NCBI GenBank assembly: GCA_002371785.1
Contig: DFGU01000031.1
Coordinates: forward strand, 1-11,638
Direction: 5' to 3'
DNA length: 11,638 nt
Source of the DNA: Bacteroidales bacterium UBA3742
Lineage (GTDB): Bacteria; Bacteroidota; Bacteroidia; Bacteroidales; Paludibacteraceae
Positions 1-6,494 of this stretch are shown here, in pieces. The notes under the pieces were generated by a model. It did not search any database and was not told the DNA's origin. It saw only the letters and a list, made by a program, of their open reading frames with translations. Each line of letters starts with the position of its first letter. Position 1 is the first letter of the stretch. The translations under genes were made by a program, and so were the position numbers.

Positions 1-205
1 ACTGCAACTCGGCATTGCCGCCACCACGGGCATTGTCCTCTACGTTCCAGTACGTCGTGTCCAGCACCTCGCCCTCAAACTCATCGCTCCAGACCAGTTG
101 CCATTCCGGCTTCGCACAAGCATTCAGACAAAAGGCCAAAGCCAAAATGGTAAATCGTAAATCGTACATCGTACATCGTAAATCGTACATCGTAAATGGT
201 TTCAT
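1..205 (-). CDS. GH16-family endo-beta-glucanase lipoprotein, N-terminal part only (runs off the window)
   Basis: Only the first 68 codons are present; the gene continues past the left edge. The predicted N-terminus has two copies of the heptapeptide TMYDLR(C/F), then a hydrophobic stretch ending in the lipobox LNAC (Cys30), so it should be a lipid-anchored envelope protein. The mature start reads EWQLVWSDEFEGEVLDTTYW and goes on to NVEDNARGGGNAELQ. This is the typical opening of a GH16 laminarinase-type domain and closely resembles the neighbouring GH16 at 205-1221 (QLVWNEDF, NVEVNADGGGNNELQ), which suggests tandem duplication. Its ATG overlaps the stop codon of that upstream gene by one base (TAATG), which suggests translational coupling and favours the start at 205. 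In-frame internal ATGs at 190 and 169 are alternatives; the one at 169 gives a shorter, more ordinary lipoprotein signal. The catalytic motif lies outside the window, so activity cannot be judged. Confidence 0.85.
   Translation of the reverse strand, partial: MKPFTMYDLRCTMYDLRFTILALAFCLNACAKPEWQLVWSDEFEGEVLDTTYWNVEDNARGGGNAELQ
150..198. repeat. 7-nt tandem repeat (7 units) inside a signal-peptide coding region
   Basis: Seven consecutive 7-nt units read GTAAATC or GTACATC on the plus strand, the last being GTAAATG (coding sense GATTTAC/GATGTAC). The array lies wholly within the first 19 codons of the partial GH16 gene and creates the repeated TMYDLR peptide. Seven is not a multiple of three, so gain or loss of one or two units would shift the frame relative to the ATG at 205. 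Three units contain an ATG in coding sense; those at 190 and 169 are in frame. Confidence 0.9.
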
Positions 206-1221
206 TACTCTACAATTTGTCCGGTTACTGTATAGGTATGTTCGCCACGACGAATCACGATCCGTCCGTCACGTAGCAACTTCTCGCCATTCGTCCTTTC
301 GCCATTCGCCGTTACCACGCCCTGCGTCTCGCCCTCTATCGGGTCCGACGGCGTCGGGCACGAGAACGACTCATTCTGGTCGCCGCGCTGGTAGATACGT
401 ATCCAGTCTATATACATCGATCGCGGACCGTTATTGAGGGCCGTGATCTGGTTCACCGAGTAGATACCCGGGAAGTTACCGCCGACCGCTACGTTAGCTA
501 TCAGGAAATTCGGCTTTCCGAACACCAGCTGGCGGTTATAGTCCGCATCATCGTTCGGCTCCAGGTCGGCATGGAAGTAAGGCGTCTGCACCTTGTCCAT
601 ATACATGTCGATGCTGGTGGGCGTCCATACCATCGAGATGATATGGAACGTGTCCTCCACCGAGTAGCCCCAGGTCACCGACTGTGCCTCGCTCCATACC
701 ATATCCCAGCGGCTGCCTACGTGCATCGCACCGTTGAAGTAGCGGTCCTGCGTACCCGTAGCAAAGGCATTCTGGTGGCCCAACTCAATCAGGTCGGTCT
801 CGCCGCACTTGGGCCATCCCACCTGGTCGTAGTTATTACCCATCTGCCAGAAGGCAGGCCAGAGGCCGTTAGCCGTCTGCGGAAACTTAATACGGGCCTC
901 TATCTTGCCGTAGGTGTAGTACATCTTGCCCTTGGTATTCACGCGCCCGGACGTGCAGTCCCTACCACCTGCCGACTGCTTCTTGGCAGTCAGGATCAGA
1001 CATTTCTTGCCCGTCGTAGGCTCCACGCCAAGCGACACGCCGTCCTCGCAGTAGTACTGCAGTTCGTTGTTGCCGCCACCGTCAGCGTTCACCTCTACGT
1101 TCCATACCTGACGATCCAGCGTGGCGTCCGTGAAATCTTCGTTCCACACCAGCTGGTAGTCCTGCGCCATAGCTACCATAGCCAGGCTCATCATACATAA
1201 AAAGGAAGTAAGTTTTTTCAT
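205..1221 (-). CDS. Secreted GH16-family endo-beta-glucanase with C-terminal sorting-like tail
   Basis: Product is 338 aa. A Sec signal peptide ends near AMA|Q (residue 19 or 20) with no lipobox, so this is the one enzyme here not predicted to be lipidated. The GH16 jelly-roll spans about 21-280. It carries WPAFWQMG (121-128) and the active-site motif GETDLIELGH (140-149), in which E141 would be the nucleophile, D143 the helper and E146 the acid/base. Thr142 replaces the usual Ile/Leu/Val of the E-[ILV]-D pattern; I recall GETD variants in other Bacteroidales GH16 proteins. The domain closes with YIDWIRIYQRG. A linker (about 281-314) leads to a tail ending LLRDGRIVIRRGEHTYTVTG plus QIVE, resembling C-terminal tails of many Bacteroidales secreted proteins and possibly a type IX secretion signal. 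The reading frame stays open upstream to 1422, but the ATG at 1221 is chosen because it begins a clean signal peptide (MKKLTSFLC) and sits 4 nt after the GH128 stop. Likely substrate is a beta-1,3- or mixed-linkage glucan. Confidence 0.93.
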   Translation of the reverse strand: MKKLTSFLCMMSLAMVAMAQDYQLVWNEDFTDATLDRQVWNVEVNADGGGNNELQYYCEDGVSLGVEPTTGKKCLILTAKKQSAGGRDCTSGRVNTKGKMYYTYGKIEARIKFPQTANGLWPAFWQMGNNYDQVGWPKCGETDLIELGHQNAFATGTQDRYFNGAMHVGSRWDMVWSEAQSVTWGYSVEDTFHIISMVWTPTSIDMYMDKVQTPYFHADLEPNDDADYNRQLVFGKPNFLIANVAVGGNFPGIYSVNQITALNNGPRSMYIDWIRIYQRGDQNESFSCPTPSDPIEGETQGVVTANGERTNGEKLLRDGRIVIRRGEHTYTVTGQIVE

Positions 1222-1225
1222 AGTG

Positions 1226-2506
1226 CTATTCTTTAAAACTAAATGCTGAAAACAGTATATTACCGGACAGCCACTCCAAGCGCACGGTATGGCATCCCTT
1301 GGATGGTTGTTGCGCCTCGGATAACGCGCAGGAAGTGGTGGTCCAATTATCACTTCCGCCTGTCCGTGCCACCGTAGTGGTGACCACCTCCTCGTTATCC
1401 ACAAACACCCGTACCAAGGCATCCGTATAGCCGGCAGTACGAATCAGGAAATGCGCGGTCTCTTTCGTTAAAACCACCTTATATTCCTGCGTCATGCCCG
1501 GTGCGATATTCTTGATCATCAGCGGCCAGTCTAATCCGCTTAAGTGGGTATCCGTTGTCGGTCGCAAATTAGGAGTCGCCCCGGAGATCGCGCAATAACT
1601 GCCGGCAGGTATCCATTCCGTATTCAGATACGTCTCTCTATCAAACGTCGAGAAGCCGCAATAGAGTTTACCGGCATCTGTCAACTCACCGGGGATCTCA
1701 TTGGTAATAAGTTGCATGTGCGGGTCATTATTCTTGCTCGTATATCGGGGGATAAACCACGCATAACGTTCCACAAGGGGTTCGTTTTCCAAGTAATGAA
1801 GCGCGGCACACATATAGTCCATCTGCACTTCAGCAGAAGACGGTTTGGGGTCCCACGCACAGAACTCTGTCAGCCATACAGGCTTATTGTATTTGCGAAA
1901 TTTCTCAATATATCCCTGTAACGCACTCGCCGAAGCCATATAGCAATGTACCGAGATAGCATCTATATCGTCTATCGACACGCCTGGCTGCGCGAAAAAC
2001 TCATCGAGCCACTTAACCGGATCGCTATAGCCCGCTAGCGTACCGTAGTTCATCGCGGGCGATACCAACTTCAGATTCAGTTCCCGTGCCAACGCCACCA
2101 CCGGAGGCCATATAGCCGCAGCCTGCGCCGGGGTCATATTGGCTTGGTCGGTCAGGTTCGGTTCATTAAATCCCAACAGATATTTCGTACTTGGATGAGC
2201 AGCTACATATGCACGTATCTTATTGGCATTGTAACTACCGTTCCAGCACATCGGGCAATACTCAATATCGTTGGCATCAAACCATAAAGCGGAATTGTCG
2301 TTGGTATTATCTCCCCAATTATAATCCCAGCAAATAGCCGAAGACAACAAGGGCAGGTCAGAAGTCTGCGAGAAATTAAATGCCACACCACGTTTGGTGG
2401 AACGCGCCATATGCGCTCCGCTATTCGGTACTGTGGGCTCTATCGGGTTGCACCCTATCGCCACAGTACACACCAAACATACTATGGCCTTACTCCACTT
2501 CTTCAC
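1226..2506 (-). CDS. GH128-type (asl1-like) endo-beta-1,3-glucanase lipoprotein with C-terminal beta-sandwich domain
   Basis: Product is 426 aa from the GTG at 2506. That start gives MKKWSKAIVCLVCTVAIGC, a normal lipoprotein signal with lipobox AIGC (Cys19). A GTG at 2518 would add four residues; no in-frame ATG precedes the lipobox. The catalytic barrel begins around RGVAFNFS and WDYNW. It shows GFNEPN (acid/base candidate E115), SPAMNYG, SVHCYM and WLTEFC (nucleophile candidate E214), the arrangement expected of the Glyco_hydro_cc/GH128 fold. GH128 enzymes cut beta-1,3-glucans. From about residue 297 a second domain runs to the end (IPAGSYCAISGA, then AHFLIRTAGYTDALVRVFVD and GCHTVRLEW). 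It looks like a CBM6-type carbohydrate-binding sandwich. The 5' end overlaps the preceding GH16 by 17 nt (29 nt with the longer start), and the gene ends 4 nt before the next GH16, so it is tightly embedded in the operon. Confidence 0.88.
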   Translation of the reverse strand: MKKWSKAIVCLVCTVAIGCNPIEPTVPNSGAHMARSTKRGVAFNFSQTSDLPLLSSAICWDYNWGDNTNDNSALWFDANDIEYCPMCWNGSYNANKIRAYVAAHPSTKYLLGFNEPNLTDQANMTPAQAAAIWPPVVALARELNLKLVSPAMNYGTLAGYSDPVKWLDEFFAQPGVSIDDIDAISVHCYMASASALQGYIEKFRKYNKPVWLTEFCAWDPKPSSAEVQMDYMCAALHYLENEPLVERYAWFIPRYTSKNNDPHMQLITNEIPGELTDAGKLYCGFSTFDRETYLNTEWIPAGSYCAISGATPNLRPTTDTHLSGLDWPLMIKNIAPGMTQEYKVVLTKETAHFLIRTAGYTDALVRVFVDNEEVVTTTVARTGGSDNWTTTSCALSEAQQPSKGCHTVRLEWLSGNILFSAFSFKE

Positions 2507-3755
2507 GCTGATATACACGTACCCAATCCACCTTCATCAGCAACGGGTTGTTAAAGATGCCATCATCGATATTGCCGCCGAGCGTACCACCTAAAGCCAG
2601 GTTGATGATGAAATAGTTCGGACGGTTAAACGGCCAGTACTCATCATCGTCTATTACCTCCTCTACTTGCTCCGAATAAACGATGTCGTCCACGTAGAAA
2701 CGTATCACGTCCTTGCCGCTCTTCTCCTCTTTCGTCCATTCGCATCCGTATACATGGAAATTATTCTCGATGTTTTCAATACCCGTATAGGCCCGACTAC
2801 TACGACTTCCGCTACGATCTTTCGTCGTATGCAGCGTTCCAAAGATACGATTCGGCACACTTCCCGTATGCTCCATGATATCTATCTCGCCGCAAGCCGG
2901 CCAGTTACCACGGTTGCCCAACGTCCAGAATGCAGGCCATGTACCCATACCCGCAGGTAGCGAGATACGTGCCTCCAGCTTACCGTACGTAAACTCTCGT
3001 TTGCCTTTCGAATAGATACGTGCCGAGGTATATTCATTATTCTCATACTGCTCTTTGCGACCTTCAATCACCAGACAGCCGTCTTCTACGCGCAAGTTCT
3101 CCGGACGATCGGTATAGTATTGTGTTTCCTGGTTTCCCCAACCGTTTCCGCCTATCTGCGGTGTCCAGTTCGATTCATCCAGGGCGCTACCCTCAAACTC
3201 ATCCGACCATACCAAGTGGTACTCACCCCACGTATGCTCAACGGCCACAAGGGCAGTCACCGAACCTACGTTGGTAGCTAATGTGATCGTAGCATTGCCG
3301 CTCTTGTGAGCCGTCACCAGCCCCGTCTGGTTCACCGTCGCGATGCTCTCATCGCTACTCGACCACGTCATCTCCAAATCATACGTATTGCCGTATTTAA
3401 ACTGATACGTCTCGCCCTTCTTCAGGCTCACCACCGCCGGCGTGATACGCAGCGTCGTGCCGTCCGAACCCGTCACAAACACCTCGCAGGTAGCACTCTG
3501 CTTACCGCTCTTCGCGGTGATGATCGTCTTGCCTATAGCTTGCGCCGTTACCACTCCGTAATACACCGTGGCTACATCCGGATTGCTGGAGGTCCACTCT
3601 ACATCCTTTGCCGTACCTACAAGCCCTATAGTCTGCATATCGCCGGGCTTCATTTGTAGCACGTTAGGATTTAACGAGAACGGAGACTCAGGCGTCTCAC
3701 AAGCAGCTAGTAACAACGCAGTTGCAAATAGAATCAAATTACCAAGTTTACGCAT
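2490..3755 (-). CDS. GH16-family laminarinase-type lipoprotein with two N-terminal Ig-like (BIG2) domains
   Basis: Product is 421 aa. The lipoprotein signal is MRKLGNLILFATALLLAAC (lipobox LAAC, Cys19). Two bacterial Ig-like group 2 domains follow. The first spans about 25-95 (SLNPNVLQMKPGD, WTSSNPDVATV, GVVTAQAIGKTIITA) and the second about 102-173 (ITPAVVSLKKGE, WSSSDESIATV, GLVTAHKSGNATITL). They probably act as spacers lifting the enzyme off the membrane. The GH16 domain covers about 178-421, with WPAFWTLG and the textbook active site GEIDIMEH (nucleophile E290, D292, acid/base E295), and ends VDWVRVYQRE. The motif with the inserted Met is the beta-bulge form typical of laminarinases and lichenases. 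The ATG at 3755 is preferred over an upstream in-frame start at 3806 because it opens the signal peptide and clears the intercistronic hairpin. The gap to the preceding stop is 61 nt and holds that hairpin. Confidence 0.95.
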   Translation of the reverse strand: MRKLGNLILFATALLLAACETPESPFSLNPNVLQMKPGDMQTIGLVGTAKDVEWTSSNPDVATVYYGVVTAQAIGKTIITAKSGKQSATCEVFVTGSDGTTLRITPAVVSLKKGETYQFKYGNTYDLEMTWSSSDESIATVNQTGLVTAHKSGNATITLATNVGSVTALVAVEHTWGEYHLVWSDEFEGSALDESNWTPQIGGNGWGNQETQYYTDRPENLRVEDGCLVIEGRKEQYENNEYTSARIYSKGKREFTYGKLEARISLPAGMGTWPAFWTLGNRGNWPACGEIDIMEHTGSVPNRIFGTLHTTKDRSGSRSSRAYTGIENIENNFHVYGCEWTKEEKSGKDVIRFYVDDIVYSEQVEEVIDDDEYWPFNRPNYFIINLALGGTLGGNIDDGIFNNPLLMKVDWVRVYQREEVE

Positions 3756-3774
3756 AGTCTTATATATTATTAGG

Positions 3775-3804
3775 GCAATGGGGGAGAACCAACTCCCCCA
3801 AAGC
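3775..3804 (-). promoter_or_regulatory. Strong intercistronic hairpin between binding-protein and GH16 genes
   Basis: In transcript sense an 8-bp perfect stem (TGGGGGAG paired with CTCCCCCA) encloses the 6-nt loop TTGGTT. Two more G-C pairs lie outside a 2x2 T-T mismatch. The 3' side continues ATTGCCC with no U-run, so it does not look like a standard intrinsic terminator. It could be an mRNA-stability or processing element, or a partial attenuator, lowering enzyme expression relative to the transport and binding genes. Structure is seen; function is inferred. Confidence 0.7.
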
Positions 3805-3816
3805 AATTAGCCGCGA

Positions 3817-4752
3817 TTACTTCTTCTCGTAGAAGTATACAGCGTCCAAATTCAGCTGAGCACCTACCGTATTTCCCGAAAGGAAGCATAAGATGTTCAG
3901 ATCATTGCCAATGGTTTCACCAGCGATAGCGGTAGCAAACTGAGCCATCGGAACATCAAACTCATACCACTCACCGTCACGCGGGAAGTCGCCGATTACA
4001 GCACCCTTTTCAATAGCAGCAGTACCGATATTGAACGAGCGACCTTCTGCGTTATTGAATACATAGAACTGGTGATTACCTGCATTGGTAGCCTTGATAG
4101 CCAAGTGGAGGAAGTACTTGTCAGGCTCAGCGGCAATAGCTGCTTGCAGTGCCTTAGCGGCCGCAACAGACTCAGCGTTAGCCACATTGAAACCGCCACC
4201 CGACCAGCCTTGCGGAGCTGCTACGGTCAATGCCATGTAACCCTCGGTATTGCCGAAGAAGTTCTTACCGGTACCTTCGCCTGCGCTATAGGTCTCGCCT
4301 GCAGCCCAGATATAGAGGTTGTTGTCCACGTCGTTCGGACGGAAGTCACCTGCGATCAGGCTTGCATACTTCTCGGCCGTTACACCATCCAAAATAACCG
4401 GCCAAATACGTTTTGCCTCGATCGTCTTCTCGTCGCCACCTTGCTGACCTGCCTTCTCAACAAGCACAACGCAAGTCTTGGTCGTACCATTAGCAGTAGC
4501 AGAGATGATAGCATTACCCTCAGCCACTGCAGTAACAACGCCCTTATCAACGGTAGCTACAGCCTCGTTGTTCGAAGCCCAAGTCTCTACGGTGATGTTG
4601 GCCGTGATCGTACCGGTCTCACCTACCTTCAGGGTCAGCGAAGTAGGAGTCAGCGTCAGTGCCTCTACTTCTTTCTCTTTGTCTTTACAAGAGTTGAAAC
4701 CAACCATTGTCAGCGCTGCAAGCGCAATAGCAAAAAATTTGTTTGCTTTCAT
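3817..4752 (-). CDS. Surface glycan-binding-type lipoprotein (SGBP position) with one Ig-like domain
   Basis: Product is 311 aa. The signal peptide ends at lipobox FNSC (Cys22), followed by KDKEKEVE, a charged stretch consistent with surface export of Bacteroidota lipoproteins. One BIG2-like domain lies at about 31-98 (LTLTPTSLTLKVGETGTI, ASNNEAVATVDKGVVTA). After a short linker (AGQQGGDEK) there is a C-terminal domain at about 112-311, rich in aromatics (IWPVILDG, LYIWAAGETY, EWYEFDVPMAQF, LDAVYFYEKK). It has no glycosidase motif and looks like a carbohydrate-binding beta-sandwich. I do not recognise the exact family of this domain. The position right after SusD matches SusE/SusF or SGBP genes, which bind glycan outside the cell and aid capture. 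The ATG at 4752 gives a clean signal peptide. Confidence 0.85.
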   Translation of the reverse strand: MKANKFFAIALAALTMVGFNSCKDKEKEVEALTLTPTSLTLKVGETGTITANITVETWASNNEAVATVDKGVVTAVAEGNAIISATANGTTKTCVVLVEKAGQQGGDEKTIEAKRIWPVILDGVTAEKYASLIAGDFRPNDVDNNLYIWAAGETYSAGEGTGKNFFGNTEGYMALTVAAPQGWSGGGFNVANAESVAAAKALQAAIAAEPDKYFLHLAIKATNAGNHQFYVFNNAEGRSFNIGTAAIEKGAVIGDFPRDGEWYEFDVPMAQFATAIAGETIGNDLNILCFLSGNTVGAQLNLDAVYFYEKK

Positions 4753-4811
4753 AATGATTTTAATTTTTAAAAAAAGGTTAATAATTCCTAGTTGCCTAGT
4801 ATATCTATTTT

Positions 4812-4870
4812 GTCTTTATTCTTTTAGTGAATGAAATGAACGGTCTTTATTCTTTCAGCAAAGCGGTCTA
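4812..4870. repeat. Modular intercistronic repeat array A (after the SusD gene, 2 units)
   Basis: In transcript sense the array begins inside the SusD stop codon (T-AGACCG). It has a 23-nt unit (4843-4865) then a 31-nt unit (4812-4842). Each unit is AGACCG, a variable core, then CTGAAAGAATAA or a one-base variant (CTAAAAGAATAA); the short core here is CTTTG and the long core is 13 nt, TTCATTTCATTCA. It shares sequence with array B after the SusC gene. The rest of this intergenic stretch (4753-4811) is AT-rich, contains a small CTAG-GCAA-CTAG inverted repeat, and shows no TAnnTTTG promoter. Confidence 0.9.
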
Positions 4871-6490
4871 ATATCCCGGATTTTGATCCATCTTCGGATT
4901 CAGCAGACGCTCCTCATACGGAATCGGGAAGATCTCATGTTTGCCTTCGATGAACTCACGCATATGGCTCTGTGCATCCGTCGTCTCACCGGTCTTATAT
5001 GCATCCATATGGGCTTTCAGTCCCGTACCGGCTACGCCTTCCCAGCGCACCAGATCAAACCAGCGGTGACCCTCCATCGCCAACTCGCACCTACGCTCAT
5101 GACGCAGCGTAGCATCCGTAGCCGCAGCACACGCTCCCAAGCCGGCACGCGAGCGAACCTGGTCGATATAGGTCTTAGCCGTTCCGGCATCGCCCAAGCC
5201 CAGACAAGCCTCGGCATACAGCAGCAGCACGTCGGCATAACGGATCTGACGGTTGTTGAGCGGACCGCGACTGGCGTGAATACCCCACTGTCCGTATCCT
5301 GCTCCGGAGTACGTACTGTCACGATACATAGCGTACTTATTATTGAGCATCTTATTACCTAAGTAATACTCTACTGCCGGCGTCTCAATCAGACTGTCTG
5401 CCGGTACCAGGATAGCTACGTCACGGCGCACATCGCCTGCTTCAAACTCGTCGTACAGGTTCTGGGTCGGATGGTTGAAGCCCCAACCACCACCAATCTT
5501 ACTCGAACGGCTACGAGTCAGGATCTGCGTGAACGAACCTGCCGTACGGCCAAAGCCTTTGTAATCATAGTCCCAGGTATAGTCACCCCACGTTACCTCG
5601 GCATACTGAATCTCGAATACCGACTCCTGTCCGTTCTCGCCGGCGATGGTGAAGTTGTCCTCATAGTTCGTGCACAGGCTGTACTCGCCCGATGTGATAA
5701 TCGAGTCACCCCATGCCTTGGCGTCCGCATAGCAGGCAGCCGGTGTCTTCTTTACGCCCTGTTTCTGCCAATACGGCGAAGCCATATAGACGTTCACCTT
5801 CAGCAGCATAGCCTCAGCCGCACCTTTGGTAGCACGTCCCATTTCGGCTGCGGGGTATTTACTCTTTTCCCACAAGTATTTATTCGCCAACTCAAGGTCG
5901 GACAATATCTGCGTATAGATTTCATCTACCGAGGCACGCGGCTGTTGCCAATCAGCCATATTATCCACCACGTTGGTCACCAGCGGTACGCCTGCAAATA
6001 CACGCACCAGGCGGAAATAGTAGTACGCACGCAGATAATATGCCTCGCCCAGCAGACGGTTCTTCATGGCCTGAGTAAACTCTTCGTCCACGCCTACTTC
6101 CATGCCCGCAATATAGTGGAGCGACAAATTACAACGGGCGATACCTTGGTATTGCGCCAGATAAAAGTCGTGCAGCAGGGAATTCGAAGATTCTGTACGC
6201 CAGTTTTCAAAGTCATAGGCATCCGCCATATCGCTGGTCGAACCGCCACCCTTCAGGGCGTCGTCGCTGGCTATATCGCCAATAAACCACTCCGAGCAGT
6301 AGGTCGTATTATATTCCCACATCAGCGGTACATAACATCCTACCAGATTTTCTTTCGCCGCAGCCGTTGAGGTATAATAGTCCTCCAACAAGGTCGTACC
6401 CGGCTCAATCTCAGTTAGGTAATCTTTGCACCCGGTGAGGCAAAGTACAGAACAGAGAATACTAATAACAAATATATATTTCGTTTTCAT
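4868..6490 (-). CDS. SusD/RagB-family surface glycan-binding lipoprotein
   Basis: Product is 540 aa, a usual length for SusD proteins. It has a lipoprotein signal with lipobox LTGC (Cys21), followed by KDYLTEIEPG. Family landmarks in order: the TPR-like helix LLGEAYYLRAYYYFRLVR with AGVPLV (147-170), RYADVLLLYAEACLGLGD (417-434), the ERRCELAMEGHRWFDLVRW helix (465-483), and the ending FPIPYEERLLNPKMDQNPGY, which is close to the canonical SusD C-terminus. SusD proteins cap the SusC barrel from outside and hand over oligosaccharides. The gene lies directly after SusC, separated by repeat array B, and its ATG follows that array by 4 nt. The sugar ligand cannot be read from sequence; the neighbouring GH16 and GH128 genes suggest a beta-glucan. 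Confidence 0.97.
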   Translation of the reverse strand: MKTKYIFVISILCSVLCLTGCKDYLTEIEPGTTLLEDYYTSTAAAKENLVGCYVPLMWEYNTTYCSEWFIGDIASDDALKGGGSTSDMADAYDFENWRTESSNSLLHDFYLAQYQGIARCNLSLHYIAGMEVGVDEEFTQAMKNRLLGEAYYLRAYYYFRLVRVFAGVPLVTNVVDNMADWQQPRASVDEIYTQILSDLELANKYLWEKSKYPAAEMGRATKGAAEAMLLKVNVYMASPYWQKQGVKKTPAACYADAKAWGDSIITSGEYSLCTNYEDNFTIAGENGQESVFEIQYAEVTWGDYTWDYDYKGFGRTAGSFTQILTRSRSSKIGGGWGFNHPTQNLYDEFEAGDVRRDVAILVPADSLIETPAVEYYLGNKMLNNKYAMYRDSTYSGAGYGQWGIHASRGPLNNRQIRYADVLLLYAEACLGLGDAGTAKTYIDQVRSRAGLGACAAATDATLRHERRCELAMEGHRWFDLVRWEGVAGTGLKAHMDAYKTGETTDAQSHMREFIEGKHEIFPIPYEERLLNPKMDQNPGY

Positions 6491-6494
6491 ATCA

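Noticed and set aside
571..1200. Plus-strand open frame of about 209 codons
   Set aside because: It is antisense to the GH16 domain, which is unmistakable on the minus strand.
1222..1422. Longer N-terminus of the secreted GH16
   Set aside because: The extra 67 residues overlap the GH128 coding region in another frame and would bury the signal peptide that begins at 1221.
3775..3804. Intrinsic terminator
   Set aside because: The stem is strong, but the 3' side in transcript sense is ATTGCCC with no U-run, and co-directional PUL genes follow at once.
3756..3806. Longer N-terminus of the Ig-like/GH16 lipoprotein
   Set aside because: It would extend through the hairpin and displace the lipoprotein signal. 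The ATG at 3755 opens a standard signal peptide.
5471..6370. Plus-strand open frame of about 300 codons
   Set aside because: It is antisense to the SusD gene, with no promoter or sensible start context and no recognisable domain.
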